Shown: positions 16,245 to 24,717 of the stretch, in pieces
How the letters are laid out: each line of letters starts with the position of its first letter
Numbering within the stretch: position 1 is the first letter of the stretch
Origin: CAMAVH01 sp036500145
GTDB taxonomy: Bacteria; Pseudomonadota; Alphaproteobacteria; SMXQ01
Length of the DNA: 64,000 nucleotides
Assembly: GCA_036500145.1 (NCBI GenBank)
Contig: DASYCO010000047.1
Coordinates: 1-64,000 of the forward strand
Direction of reading: 5' to 3'
Program-made: the position numbers and the translations under genes
Notes under the pieces: model-generated
Databases searched by the model: none
Told to the model about the DNA's origin: nothing
Seen by the model: only the letters and a program-made list of their open reading frames with translations

Positions 16245-17336
16245 TTAGGCCTTTTGGCCGGCCAGCGGGAACACGAAGGTCTGGGCGCGGTCTAGCGTCA
16301 CGGCCACGTGATCGCCGATCCGGGGCATGAAGCGGCCCGGCACCCGGGAATGGAAGTGCAGGTGGACGCCCTCGAACTCGCCGAGGCTGAGGTGCAGGAA
16401 GCTGGCCCGGCGCAGCATGCGGGCGTCCAGCACCAGGATCCTGGCCGTGCCGTCGGCCAGCCTGCCGTCGGCGGGCATGGCCGTGACGCGCAGCGCCTCG
16501 GGACGCATGAGCACCTCGGCGCGCGTTCCGTCAGCCAGCTTGGGCGCCGCGATGGGGCCGAAGGGGCTCGCCACCGCCTGGCCGCGCACGGTGCCCTCGA
16601 AGCGGTTGATCGAGCTGAAGAAGGTGGTGACGAAGGCGTTGGCCGGCTGGCAGTAGAGCTCGTCGGGCAGGCCGATCTGCTCCACCCTGCCCGCGTTCAT
16701 GACGACGATGCGGTCGGCCATGTACATGGCCTCCTCCGGATCGTGGGTGACGATCAGCGTCGTCGTGCCGCTGTCCTTGACCACATGCAGCGTCTCGTCG
16801 CGGATATGCGCGCGCAGGTTCGAATCGAGGCCGGAGAACGGTTCGTCGAGCAGCAGCACGCGCGGCTTCGGCGCCAGGGCGCGGGCGAGCGCCACGCGCT
16901 GCTGCTGGCCGCCCGACAGCATGTGGGGATAGCTTTCGGCATAGTCGCCCATGCCGACCTGCTCCAGCACCTCGAAGGCGCGCTTGCGCCGGGTGGCCGC
17001 GTCCGTCTCGGCGAGGCCGAACTGCACGTTGCGCAGCACGTTGAGGTGGGGAAACAGCGCGTAGTCTTGAAACACCATGCCGACGTTGCGGCGCTCGGGC
17101 GGCACATGCAGGCCGGCCGCCGCGACGACCTGGCCGCCCAGCGAGATACGGCCCTGCTGCAGCTCCTCGATGCCGGCGGCGAGCCGGAGCGCCGTCGTCT
17201 TGCCGCAGCCCGAGGGCCCGAGCAAGCAGAGCAGCTCGCCGGCCTTGGCGTCGATGTTCACGCTGTCCAGCACGCGCGCGGCGCCGAAGGCGTGGGTCAC
17301 GCCTTCCAGTTTCAGAACGTCGCTCACGCCGTGCAT
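16245..17336 (-). CDS. fbpC: Fe3+ ABC transporter ATP-binding protein
   Basis: The 363-residue protein is the ATPase of a ferric-ion importer of the FbpC/PotA class. It has Walker A GPSGCGKTT, a Q-loop (VFQDYALFP), the signature LSGGQQQRVALARALA, Walker B (RVLLLDEPFSGLD) and the switch His in LIVTHDPEEAM. A C-terminal TOBE-like regulatory domain lies at about 240-363. A longer in-frame extension is rejected because the natural start MHGVSDVLKLEGVTHAFG begins one base after the permease stop (TGACATG arrangement), showing translational coupling. Iron specificity is inferred from the adjacent binding proteins. Confidence 0.93.
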   Translation of the reverse strand: MHGVSDVLKLEGVTHAFGAARVLDSVNIDAKAGELLCLLGPSGCGKTTALRLAAGIEELQQGRISLGGQVVAAAGLHVPPERRNVGMVFQDYALFPHLNVLRNVQFGLAETDAATRRKRAFEVLEQVGMGDYAESYPHMLSGGQQQRVALARALAPKPRVLLLDEPFSGLDSNLRAHIRDETLHVVKDSGTTTLIVTHDPEEAMYMADRIVVMNAGRVEQIGLPDELYCQPANAFVTTFFSSINRFEGTVRGQAVASPFGPIAAPKLADGTRAEVLMRPEALRVTAMPADGRLADGTARILVLDARMLRRASFLHLSLGEFEGVHLHFHSRVPGRFMPRIGDHVAVTLDRAQTFVFPLAGQKA

Positions 17337-17337
17337 G

Positions 17338-19083
17338 TCAGGCTCTCTCCATCGCGGTCTTGTCGGCCACCGAGCGCGCGATGCGCTCCTGCTCGGTCGC
17401 CTCGTGGCCCGGCCGGGACTTGGCGATCGCGATCGACAGCATGACGACCGGGATAATGCCGACCAGCACGATGGCGAGCGACGGCGGCGCCGCGTCGGCC
17501 AGTCGTTCGTCGGAGGCCAATTGATAGGCGCGGATCGCCAAGGTGTCAAAATTGAACGGCCGCAGCAGCAGCGTCGCCGGCAATTCCTTCATCACGTCGA
17601 CGAAGACCAGGATCGCCGCCGTCAGCAGGCTGCCCTTGGTGATCGGCAGGTGGATGCGCAGCAGGGTGGCCAGCGGCTTGTGGCCGAGGGTGCGCGCCGC
17701 GTCGTCCATGTGGATGGTGATCTTGCCGAGGCTGGATTCGATGGCGTTGAACGAGATGGCCAGGAAGCGAACCATGTAGGCGAACAGCACGGCGACGATG
17801 GTGCCGCTCAGGACCAGGCCGATGCGGACGCCGAAATGGGCGTCGGTGAAGTCGTTGATCCAGCCGTCCATGGCGGCGAGCGGAATCAGCACGCCGACGG
17901 CGATGACCGCGCCCGGCACGCCGTAGCCCATGCTGGCGACGCGCGCCGCGTAGGTCGTCGCTCGCGAGCGGCGCAGCCGCAGGCCGTAGGCCATGGCCGT
18001 GGCGACGGCGACTGCCAGCACGGCGGCGATGCTCGCCAGGATGAAGGTGTTGATCGCCTCGGCGTAGAAGCGTTGGTCGATGATGCGCGGGCCGGTGCGC
18101 AGCGCCCAGGTGAACAGCGCGCCCGCCGGGACGACGAAGCCGATCAGCACCGGCAGCGCCGCGGCGAGGAGGCCGAGGACGGCATGGACCCCGTGCAGGT
18201 GGTAGCGCGGCAGCTCGCGGTACTTGCTGGTGGTGTGGGTCGTCCGCCCGCGCCCGCGCGACAGGCGCTCGACGATCACCAGGGCGCCGATGAAGAGCGT
18301 CAGCACGGCGGCGAGCTGCGCGGCGGCCGCCGGCTCGCCCATGCCCATCCAGGTACGGTAGATGCCGGCGGTGAAGCTGCTGACGCCGAAATACTGCACG
18401 GTGCCGAAGTCGTTCAGCGTCTCCATCAGCACCAGCGTGACGCCGGTGGCGATGGCGGGCCGCGCCAGCGGCAAGGCGACCGACGTGAAGCAGCGCCACG
18501 GCCCGCAGCCGAGCGTGCGGCTGACTTCCAGCACGCAGACCGACTGCTCGAGAAAGGCGGCGCGCGACAGCAGGTAGACGTAGGGATAGAGCACCAGCGT
18601 CAGCATGACGATGGCGCCCGGCAGGCTGCGGATGTCGGGATACCAGTAGTCGCCGTGCGACCAGCCGGTGACCTCGCGCAGCAGCGTCTGCACCGGGCCG
18701 GCGAAGTCGAGCAGGCCCGTGTAGGTGTAGGCGATGACGTAGGCCGGGATCGCCATCGGCAGCAGCAGCGCCCATTCGAACAGGCGGCGGCCGGGGAAAT
18801 GGCAGAGCGTGACGAGCCAGGCGGTGCCGACGCCGATGGTGGTGGCGCCGATGCCGACGCCGATCATCAGCCAGAGCGAAGTGGCGATGTAGCCCGGCAG
18901 CACCGTCGAGGCGAGATGCTGCCAGATGCCCCCGCTCGGCACGAAGACGTAGGCCAGCACCACGACGATGGGCAGCGCGATCAGGGCGGCGGTGACGAAG
19001 GTGAAGGCCGTCCAGCCGCTAAAACGACGAAACGCCCGAAAGGCGGGCGTGGCGGCAGGTTCTGTCAGACTCGGGCTACTCAT
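17338..19083 (-). CDS. fbpB: Fe3+ ABC transporter permease (fused two-domain FbpB type)
   Basis: The 581-residue inner-membrane protein contains two permease halves of about six helices each, the arrangement of FbpB/SfuB iron importers. Each half has an ABC-coupling EAA-type loop: EVSRTLGCGPWRCFTSVALP in the first and DDAARTLGHKPLATLLRIHLP in the second. It is followed immediately by the ATPase gene and preceded, across a 407-bp gap, by two genes for iron-binding proteins on the same strand. Confidence 0.93.
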   Translation of the reverse strand: MSSPSLTEPAATPAFRAFRRFSGWTAFTFVTAALIALPIVVVLAYVFVPSGGIWQHLASTVLPGYIATSLWLMIGVGIGATTIGVGTAWLVTLCHFPGRRLFEWALLLPMAIPAYVIAYTYTGLLDFAGPVQTLLREVTGWSHGDYWYPDIRSLPGAIVMLTLVLYPYVYLLSRAAFLEQSVCVLEVSRTLGCGPWRCFTSVALPLARPAIATGVTLVLMETLNDFGTVQYFGVSSFTAGIYRTWMGMGEPAAAAQLAAVLTLFIGALVIVERLSRGRGRTTHTTSKYRELPRYHLHGVHAVLGLLAAALPVLIGFVVPAGALFTWALRTGPRIIDQRFYAEAINTFILASIAAVLAVAVATAMAYGLRLRRSRATTYAARVASMGYGVPGAVIAVGVLIPLAAMDGWINDFTDAHFGVRIGLVLSGTIVAVLFAYMVRFLAISFNAIESSLGKITIHMDDAARTLGHKPLATLLRIHLPITKGSLLTAAILVFVDVMKELPATLLLRPFNFDTLAIRAYQLASDERLADAAPPSLAIVLVGIIPVVMLSIAIAKSRPGHEATEQERIARSVADKTAMERA

Positions 19084-19135
19084 CGAACTCTTGCACCTGG
19101 CGGCGGCTTGGCGCGGTTAGGCACGGCAAAATATA

Positions 19136-19164
19136 GAGGGGAGCGCCTAACTGGCGCTCCCCTC
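19136..19164 (-). terminator. Perfect 12-bp stem-loop between fbpA and fbpB
   Basis: GAGGGGAGCGCC, loop TAACT, then GGCGCTCCCCTC. On the minus strand the hairpin is followed by TATATTTTGCC, a modest U-tract. It could terminate the binding-protein transcript partially, so that more binding protein than permease is made, or stabilise processed mRNA. The rest of the 19084-19490 gap shows no convincing gene; the short open frames there lack family resemblance. Confidence 0.6.
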
Positions 19165-19490
19165 CTCAACCGGCAACAGGCCACCCAACGGCGGTAACAA
19201 GCATAACCACTGGAGAGAGAGCCACAGGGAAACGCTAACGCCGAGCCTGCCACCGATTTTCGAAGCCCTGGCCGAACGGTCCGTCGACCGGTTCAACCGA
19301 GGCGTCTTTTCTGCGAGTGCTTCGCAATTGCTATATCGAGACCCTGTGTACCTGTCCAGGCGAGCAGGCAAAACAACCGATTTGCTCGAACAGCTAGAGC
19401 TTTCGGATATGGCTCAATTCCTAGAGGCCAGGACAGGCATGAGCGGCAAGCCGTGCCGGCATCGCCGCCCTGCCCAAGGCCTTGGACGGC

Positions 19491-20528
19491 CTACTTCCAG
19501 CCGGCGCGGTCGAGCAGCTTGACCGCTTCCGCGTTCTTTTCCGCCAGCACGGCGACGCCGAGCGGATCGGCCTTGAAGGTGCCGTACTTGGCGATCACCG
19601 GGGAGATCTCGGCGTCGGCGCGAACCGGATATTCGAAGTTCGCCGCGGCGAAGACCTTCTGGGCTTCCGGGGTCGCGAGGAATTCGACGAACTTGACCGC
19701 GTTGTCGCGGTTCGGCGAATGCTTCAGCACGCCGATGCCGCTGATGTTGACGTGGGTGCCGCGTCCATCGGCCCCGGCGCCCTTCTGGTTCGGGAAGAAC
19801 ACGCCGAGCTTGTCGTATTCGCCCGGCTTGCCCGCCGTGATCAGGTGCCCGAGGTAGTAGGTGTTGGAGATGGCGATGTCGCCCTCGCCCGCCATCACGG
19901 CGGTGATCTGGTCGCGGTCGCCGCCTTTCGGCTCGCGCGCCATGTTGGCGACGACGCCCTTCGCCCAGCCTTCCGTCTTGGCCACGCCGTCCGCTTCGAT
20001 CATCGAGACGGTGAGCGACTGGTTGTAGACGTTGCTGGAGGAGCGGACGAGCAGCTTGCCCTTCCACTTCGGGTCGGCCAGGTCCTCGTAGGTCGAGAGC
20101 TGTTCCGGCTTCACGCGGTCCTTGTGGTACATGACCACGCGCGCGCGGGTGCTGAGGCCGAACCAATGGCCATTGGGCTCGCGCAGGTTGGCCGGAATGG
20201 CCGCTTCGAGCGCCGCCGACTTGACCGGCTGGAACAGGCCCTTCTGCTGGACGCGGCCGACGACGCCGGCGTCCTCCGCGAAGAACAGGTCGCCCGGGCT
20301 GTTGGCGCCTTCGCGCTCGATGCGGGTGATCAGCTCATTGCCGCTCGCCTGCACGACGTTGACCTTGATTCCGGTCTGCTGCGTGAAGGTCTTGTAGAGC
20401 GCTTCGTCCGCTTCGTAATGGCGGCCGGAGTACAGATTGACGACGCCTTGCGCGGACGCGCCGGCGACGCAGGCGAACAGGCTCAGGCCGGCGAAGCCGG
20501 CCAGGATGGTGCTGCGGGTCACGGTCAT
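19491..20528 (-). CDS. fbpA: Fe3+ ABC transporter substrate-binding protein (copy 1)
   Basis: The 345-residue periplasmic protein has a signal peptide ending GASA|QGVVNLYSGRHYEAD. It is typical of the FutA/FbpA type-2 binding fold: SGRHYEADEALYKTF, YNQSLTVSMI near the middle and ISNTYYLGHL, whose adjacent tyrosines are iron ligands in this family. HVNISGIGVLKHSPN and FLATPEAQKVF are also conserved. It is close in sequence to the next gene upstream, so the two are paralogs. Both lie upstream of the single permease/ATPase pair. Confidence 0.93.
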   Translation of the reverse strand: MTVTRSTILAGFAGLSLFACVAGASAQGVVNLYSGRHYEADEALYKTFTQQTGIKVNVVQASGNELITRIEREGANSPGDLFFAEDAGVVGRVQQKGLFQPVKSAALEAAIPANLREPNGHWFGLSTRARVVMYHKDRVKPEQLSTYEDLADPKWKGKLLVRSSSNVYNQSLTVSMIEADGVAKTEGWAKGVVANMAREPKGGDRDQITAVMAGEGDIAISNTYYLGHLITAGKPGEYDKLGVFFPNQKGAGADGRGTHVNISGIGVLKHSPNRDNAVKFVEFLATPEAQKVFAAANFEYPVRADAEISPVIAKYGTFKADPLGVAVLAEKNAEAVKLLDRAGWK

Positions 20529-20668
20529 CGAGATCCCCTATGGTTGATCGTTGAGTCGAAGCCTTGTGCGGATTTTCCGCGTTCTTATGAGGACTCTCGT
20601 AGCCGCCGGGGGAGCGGGAACGAAACAACGATTTGACCGAGGAGCTAGTCCTTTCCCATATGACAAAG

Positions 20669-20697
20669 GGCGGCGACGCCTATTCGGCATCGCCGCC
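20669..20697 (-). terminator. Stem-loop after the second iron-binding protein gene
   Basis: Arms GGCGGCGA and TCGCCGCC with an inner GCC/GGC pairing and a TATTC loop, followed on the minus strand by CTTTGTC. It lies about 30 bp after the stop of the gene at 20727. It is a weak intrinsic terminator or a stabilising stem between the two paralogous genes. Confidence 0.45.
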
Positions 20698-20726
20698 ATT
20701 GTTCCGTCAGGCAAATTTGAGGCGGC

Positions 20727-21770
20727 TTACTGCCAGCCGGCGCGGTCCATCAGCTGCACGGCGGCCAAGTTGTTCTTGCCGACCTCGCCGATGTTCACCT
20801 GGTCGGCCTTGAAGGCGCCGAAGGAGCTGACGATGGTCGAAGCCTGGGCGCCCGGCACCGTCGGATATTCCGAATTTCCTTCGGCGAAGTCCTTCTGGGC
20901 TTCCGGCGTGGCGAGGAATTCCAGGAACTTGATCGCCGCGTCGCGGTGCGGCGCGTAGCGCAGTACGCCGGCGCCGCTGATGTTGACATGGGCGCCGCGC
21001 CCATCGAGCCCCTCGCCCGTCTGGTTGGGGAAGAAGACGCCGACCTTGTCGAGCACCTTCTCCTTCGGATTGTCGCGGATCAAGTTGCCGAGATAGTAGG
21101 TGTTGGCGAGCGCCAGGTCCGCCTCGCCGGCATAGACGGACTTGATCAGGTCCGTGTCGGCGCCCTTCGGCGGGCGGGCCATGTTGGCGACGATGCCCCT
21201 GGCCCAGTCCTCGGTCTTCTCCACGCCGACGCGCGCGATCATCGCGGCGACCAGCGACTGATTGTAGGAGACGCTGGAGGAGTTGACCAACAGGCGGCCC
21301 TTCCACTTCGGGTCGGTCAGGTTCTCGTAGGTCGAGAGCTCTTCCGGCTTCACCTTCGCCTTGTTGTACATGACGACGCGCGCGCGCATCGTGAAGGCGA
21401 ACCAATGGCCTTCAGGCGAGCGCAGGTTCGGCGGGATGACCTTCAGTGCGTCCGAATCGATCGACTGGAAGAGATTGCGCTGGTCGGCGCGGCCGATCAC
21501 GGCGGCGTCCGCCGCCATCAAGATGTCGGCCGGGCTGTTCTTGCCCTCGCGCTCGACGCGCTGGATCAGCTCGTTGCCGCCCGCCTGCACCACGTCGACC
21601 TTGATGCCCGACTTCTTGGTGAAGGCGTTGTAGAGCTGCTGGTCCGAATCGTAATGGCGCGCGGTGTAGAGGTTGATCGTCTCCGCCGCCCGCGACGGCG
21701 CAGGCCATGCCAGGGCGGTGGCGGAAACGGCAAGAAGCCCGAACAGGATGCGGGCGCGCGCAATACGCAT
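20727..21770 (-). CDS. fbpA: Fe3+ ABC transporter substrate-binding protein (copy 2)
   Basis: The 347-residue protein, from ATG 21770 (MRIARARILFGLL), has a signal peptide ending PSRA|AETINLYTARHYDSD. Core features match copy 1: TARHYDSDQQLYNAF, YNQSLVAAMI, LANTYYLGNL with the paired tyrosines, HVNISGAGVLRYAPH and FLATPEAQKDF. A longer in-frame start at 21827 is rejected because it would place extra charged residues before the signal peptide. Having two binding proteins for one transporter suggests different affinities or iron complexes. An inverted repeat 33 bp upstream may be an operator. Confidence 0.92.
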   Translation of the reverse strand: MRIARARILFGLLAVSATALAWPAPSRAAETINLYTARHYDSDQQLYNAFTKKSGIKVDVVQAGGNELIQRVEREGKNSPADILMAADAAVIGRADQRNLFQSIDSDALKVIPPNLRSPEGHWFAFTMRARVVMYNKAKVKPEELSTYENLTDPKWKGRLLVNSSSVSYNQSLVAAMIARVGVEKTEDWARGIVANMARPPKGADTDLIKSVYAGEADLALANTYYLGNLIRDNPKEKVLDKVGVFFPNQTGEGLDGRGAHVNISGAGVLRYAPHRDAAIKFLEFLATPEAQKDFAEGNSEYPTVPGAQASTIVSSFGAFKADQVNIGEVGKNNLAAVQLMDRAGWQ

Positions 21771-21802
21771 GAAGACTCTCCGGCGAATGGGGGCGAGCAA
21801 AG

Positions 21803-21821
21803 GTTGCGAACAGGTCGCAAC
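21803..21821. promoter_or_regulatory. Inverted repeat upstream of the second iron-binding protein gene
   Basis: GTTGCGA, spacer ACAGG, TCGCAAC: perfect 7-bp arms, 33 bp before the start codon at 21770. This size and position fit a repressor operator, but it does not match the Fur, RirA or Irr (ICE) consensus that I know. The regulator is unknown. Confidence 0.35.
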
Positions 21822-21948
21822 ACCCATCCTCGCACTGGCAGGCTTGGTCGTGGAATCACGAAATCGCGCGCCGAGCGATAGAAATAATGGCTACGAGGCA
21901 GACCCGGAGGGACTAACGGCCTGGCGCGGACGGAACGGACCGCGAGGA

Positions 21949-22956
21949 TCAGTCCTCCTGGCGGCGCTGGCCGGACTCTTCCTCGTCGTCGTCATCGGAC
22001 TCATCGCCGTCCGAGTCATCGTCGGACTCGTCGTCATCGTCGTCGTCCGACTCGTCATCATCTTCGTCATCATCTTCGTCATCAGACTCGTCGTCGTCCG
22101 AATCATCCGATTCGTCATCATCGGAGTCGCCGTCATCTTCATCGGCGTCATCGTCTTCCGAGTCGTCCTCGTCGGACTCCCCGTCGTCGCTGTCCCCGTC
22201 CGCATCCTCACCGTCCGCGTCGTCTTCAGCTTCGGATTCGTCCTCGTCCAGCGCATCCTCGCCGGCCTGGGGCGCCTCGTTGGCGGGCGCGCCGAGGTCG
22301 AGGTCGGCGACGGCGTCGTCCATCAGGCGGTCGTCCTCGGCGAGCGGATTGCCCTCGCCGTTCTCGCCCTGCGGAATCTCGTCGTCGGTGAAGGGCAGCG
22401 CGGCGTCGGTGATCTGGATCGCCGGACGCTTGTCGAGCAGGCCGGCGGCCTTGAGCTCGTCGACACCCGGCAGAGCCGCGAGGCTTTCGATGCCGAAGTC
22501 GACGAGAAATCTCTCCGTGGTGCCCCAGGTGACCGGCTTGCCCGGCGTCTGGCGACGACCGCGCGGCATGATCCAGCCTTGCTCGAACAGCATGTCGAGC
22601 GTGCCCTTGCTCAGGCCGACGCCGCGAATCTCTTCCATCTCGGCGCGCGTGATCGGCTGGTGGTAGGCGCAGATCGCCAAGGTCTCGATGGCGGCGCGCG
22701 AGAGCTTGCGCGCCTGGCTGGCGAAGACACGCATCATCGGCGCGAGGTCTTCGGCGCTGCGGAACATCCACTTGCCGCCGGCCTGCACCAGGTTGACGCC
22801 ACGGTTCTCGTAGATCGCGACCACTTCGGCGATCAGTGCCGGCACGTCCGTGCCTTCCGGCAGGCGCGCGGCGATCATCTCCTCGTTCATCGGTTCGGCC
22901 GAGGCGAACAGAATGGCTTCGAGAAGGCGCGGCAGTTGCGGATCGATGTCGCTCAT
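21949..22956 (-). CDS. scpB: Segregation and condensation protein ScpB with long acidic tail
   Basis: ScpB dimers bind ScpA and the SMC ATPase to form the bacterial condensin. Residues 1-190 are the normal two winged-helix domains: MSDIDPQLPRLLEAILFASA, LAICAYHQPITRAEMEEIRG and RGRRQTPGKPVTWGTTERFL. The remaining residues, to 335, form a low-complexity tail. From about 236 to 328 it is almost only Asp, Glu and Ser, then it ends SGQRRQED. Usual ScpB proteins are about 180-250 residues, so this tail is an unusual addition. The start codon overlaps the scpA stop by 4 bases (ATGA), so the genes are translationally coupled. Confidence 0.95.
   Translation of the reverse strand: MSDIDPQLPRLLEAILFASAEPMNEEMIAARLPEGTDVPALIAEVVAIYENRGVNLVQAGGKWMFRSAEDLAPMMRVFASQARKLSRAAIETLAICAYHQPITRAEMEEIRGVGLSKGTLDMLFEQGWIMPRGRRQTPGKPVTWGTTERFLVDFGIESLAALPGVDELKAAGLLDKRPAIQITDAALPFTDDEIPQGENGEGNPLAEDDRLMDDAVADLDLGAPANEAPQAGEDALDEDESEAEDDADGEDADGDSDDGESDEDDSEDDDADEDDGDSDDDESDDSDDDESDDEDDDEDDDESDDDDDDESDDDSDGDESDDDDEEESGQRRQED
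21973..22251 (-). repeat. Low-complexity trinucleotide-like repeat encoding the Asp/Glu/Ser tail of ScpB
   Basis: About 280 bases consist almost entirely of GTC, ATC, TCC and CTC triplets on the plus strand (GAC, GAT, GGA-type codons on the coding strand). Their repeat-like makeup favours slippage and length changes in units of three bases. The antisense frame looks like a hydrophobic protein, an artefact of acidic codons read backward. Confidence 0.75.
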
Positions 22957-23981
22957 TCGGGCTTGTCTTCTTGTTTTGAAACGGACGGTTGAGACTCGGC
23001 GGATTCGGCTTCGCTGCCCTCGTCCGCGGCCTGTTCGATGTCTTCGCTCTCGGCGGCGCCCTCGGCCTCGGCTTGATCGGGCATGGCCTCGCCGGCTTCG
23101 ACGCTTTCGCCGGGCTGCTCAATCGGCTCAGCGACCTGCGACGACAGCTTCTCGTCGTACTGGCGGACGAAGATTTCCTGGTAGTGGCCGGACTGGCGGA
23201 GCATCAGCTTGCCTTCGCGCACCAGCTCGAGGGTCGCAACGAAGGTCGCGGCGAGCGCGGAGCGCATCACCAGGCTGTCCTTGAGGCCCGCAGGCAGGAA
23301 CGACACCAGCGTCTGCCAGTCGGGCATGCGGCCGAGATGCTCGCGCAGGCGGTCGAGGGCGACCTCGACGGAATAGAGCTCGGCCTGGGCGATCTCGAGC
23401 GGCGCCGCCGCATCGGTCTTGTTGCGGATGTTGCCATAGGCGCGCAGCAGGTCGTAGAGCTTGGTCTCGTAATGGATCTCGGAAACGACGTCGACCGGCT
23501 CGGGCGCGCCGCGCGCGAAGACGTCGCGGCCGAGCAGCGAGCGCGCGAAGAGCCGCGCGCCGGCGTCCTGCATCGATTCGAGGCGACGCAGCTGGAAGGC
23601 GAGCGCGGCGGCCATCTCCTGGCCGCTCGGCTGCTCGTCGTTCGCTTCCGGCTCAGGCAGCAGCAGGCGCGACTTCAGGTAGGCGAGCCAGGCCGCCATG
23701 ACGAGATAGTCGGCGGCCAGCTCCAGGCGCACGCGCTGCGCGCGCGCCACGAAGGCCAGGTACTGATCGGCGAGCTGCAGGATCGAGATCTTGGTGAGAT
23801 CGACCTTCTGGTCGCGCGCGAGCGCGAGCAGGACGTCGATCGGCCCTTCGAAGCCGTCGAGGTCGACGAGCAGCTGGCTGTCGGTGACGAGCGCGTCCAC
23901 CGCGTCGAAGTTGACGGGTTGCGCCGTGTCGTTGCCGTTGTCGGCGGAGGCGATCATTTCGCGATCATGGGGCGCGGGCAC
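22953..23981 (-). CDS. scpA: Segregation and condensation protein ScpA
   Basis: ScpA is the kleisin that links SMC head domains. The 342-residue protein has the N-terminal kleisin motif LDGFEGPIDVLLALARDQKVDL, shown here only in part (FEGPIDVLLALARDQKVDL), then ISILQLADQYLAF and YLVMAAWLAYLKSRLLLPEP, all typical of ScpA. It ends with a Glu/Ala/Ser-rich acidic tail (about 285-342), echoing the tail of its partner ScpB. Met9 (23957) is a possible alternative start. It is flanked by the M50 protease upstream and scpB downstream. Confidence 0.95.
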   Translation of the reverse strand: MPAPHDREMIASADNGNDTAQPVNFDAVDALVTDSQLLVDLDGFEGPIDVLLALARDQKVDLTKISILQLADQYLAFVARAQRVRLELAADYLVMAAWLAYLKSRLLLPEPEANDEQPSGQEMAAALAFQLRRLESMQDAGARLFARSLLGRDVFARGAPEPVDVVSEIHYETKLYDLLRAYGNIRNKTDAAAPLEIAQAELYSVEVALDRLREHLGRMPDWQTLVSFLPAGLKDSLVMRSALAATFVATLELVREGKLMLRQSGHYQEIFVRQYDEKLSSQVAEPIEQPGESVEAGEAMPDQAEAEGAAESEDIEQAADEGSEAESAESQPSVSKQEDKPE

Positions 23982-24003
23982 AGCGTCCGGAAAGTGAATG
24001 AGA

Positions 24004-24699
24004 TCACGGGGCTAGGCCCGTGACGGTGGCGATGAACCTGATGAGATAGTCCACCGGAGGCCCTATCAGCCAGGGAAAAATGTCGAGATTGGTGCCGATT
24101 TGCCGGCCGAGCATCGGCAGCAGGAACAGGGCGCCGAGCAGGATGAGCAATCCGTAGCGTTCCACCTGTGCATAACGTCGCGCCAGAGGCAGCGGCAGCA
24201 GGCCCACGGCGACGCGCCCGCCGTCCAGCGGTGGGATCGGAATCATGTTGAAAACCGCCAGCACGGCATTGATCTGAACCGAGTTCTGCAAGTTTTCCAC
24301 AGCCCAGGGCGCGACCTGGTCCGGCAGCAGGAGCGCGCCGTAGAGCAGCAGCGCCGAAATCAAGGCGATCAGCACGTTGGCCCCAGGCCCGGCCAGGGCG
24401 ACCCAGATCATGTCGCGCTTGGGCTTGCGCAGATGGCCGAAATTGACCGGCACCGGCTTGGCGTAGCCGAACAGGAACGGCGAATGGATCAGCAGCAGGA
24501 CGGCCGGCAGGATGATCGTGCCGACCCGGTCGACGTGGCGCAGCGGGTTGAGCGACAGCCGCCCCATGCGCTTGGCCGTGTCGTCGCCGAACTGCAGCGC
24601 GGCATAGCCGTGCGCCGCCTCGTGCAAGGTGATCGCGATGATCGCCGGCAGCGCCCAGACGGAGATGCCGTACAGCAGGGATTGGATGTCCATATTCAT
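24004..24699 (-). CDS. Site-2 protease family (M50) membrane metalloprotease
   Basis: The 231-residue, roughly six-helix membrane protein carries the zinc motif HEAAHGYAA (HExxH) in its first helix region and the distal ligand motif in NMIPIPPLDGGRV. This is the short soluble-domain-free group of M50 proteases, without the PDZ domain of RseP. The substrate is unknown. The start could be Met1 or Met3. It lies between nagZ and scpA on the same strand, 22 bp from the latter. Confidence 0.92.
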   Translation of the reverse strand: MNMDIQSLLYGISVWALPAIIAITLHEAAHGYAALQFGDDTAKRMGRLSLNPLRHVDRVGTIILPAVLLLIHSPFLFGYAKPVPVNFGHLRKPKRDMIWVALAGPGANVLIALISALLLYGALLLPDQVAPWAVENLQNSVQINAVLAVFNMIPIPPLDGGRVAVGLLPLPLARRYAQVERYGLLILLGALFLLPMLGRQIGTNLDIFPWLIGPPVDYLIRFIATVTGLAP

Positions 24700-24717
24700 T
24701 GTCTAGGACTTCGTCAT

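Noticed and set aside
17077..19197. Plus-strand frame of 706 codons, very rich in Gln/Arg/His/Asp
   Set aside because: It is antisense to the iron permease gene; composition is typical of mirror frames.
19147..19371. Possible 74-residue gene on the minus strand in the fbpA-fbpB gap
   Set aside because: It starts without a ribosome-binding site, runs into the 12-bp stem-loop and matches no family I know.
21673..22992. Plus-strand frame encoding a very hydrophobic Val/Ile-rich protein
   Set aside because: It is the reverse complement of the acidic ScpB tail; GAC and GAT codons read backward give Val and Ile. No start signal or family resemblance.
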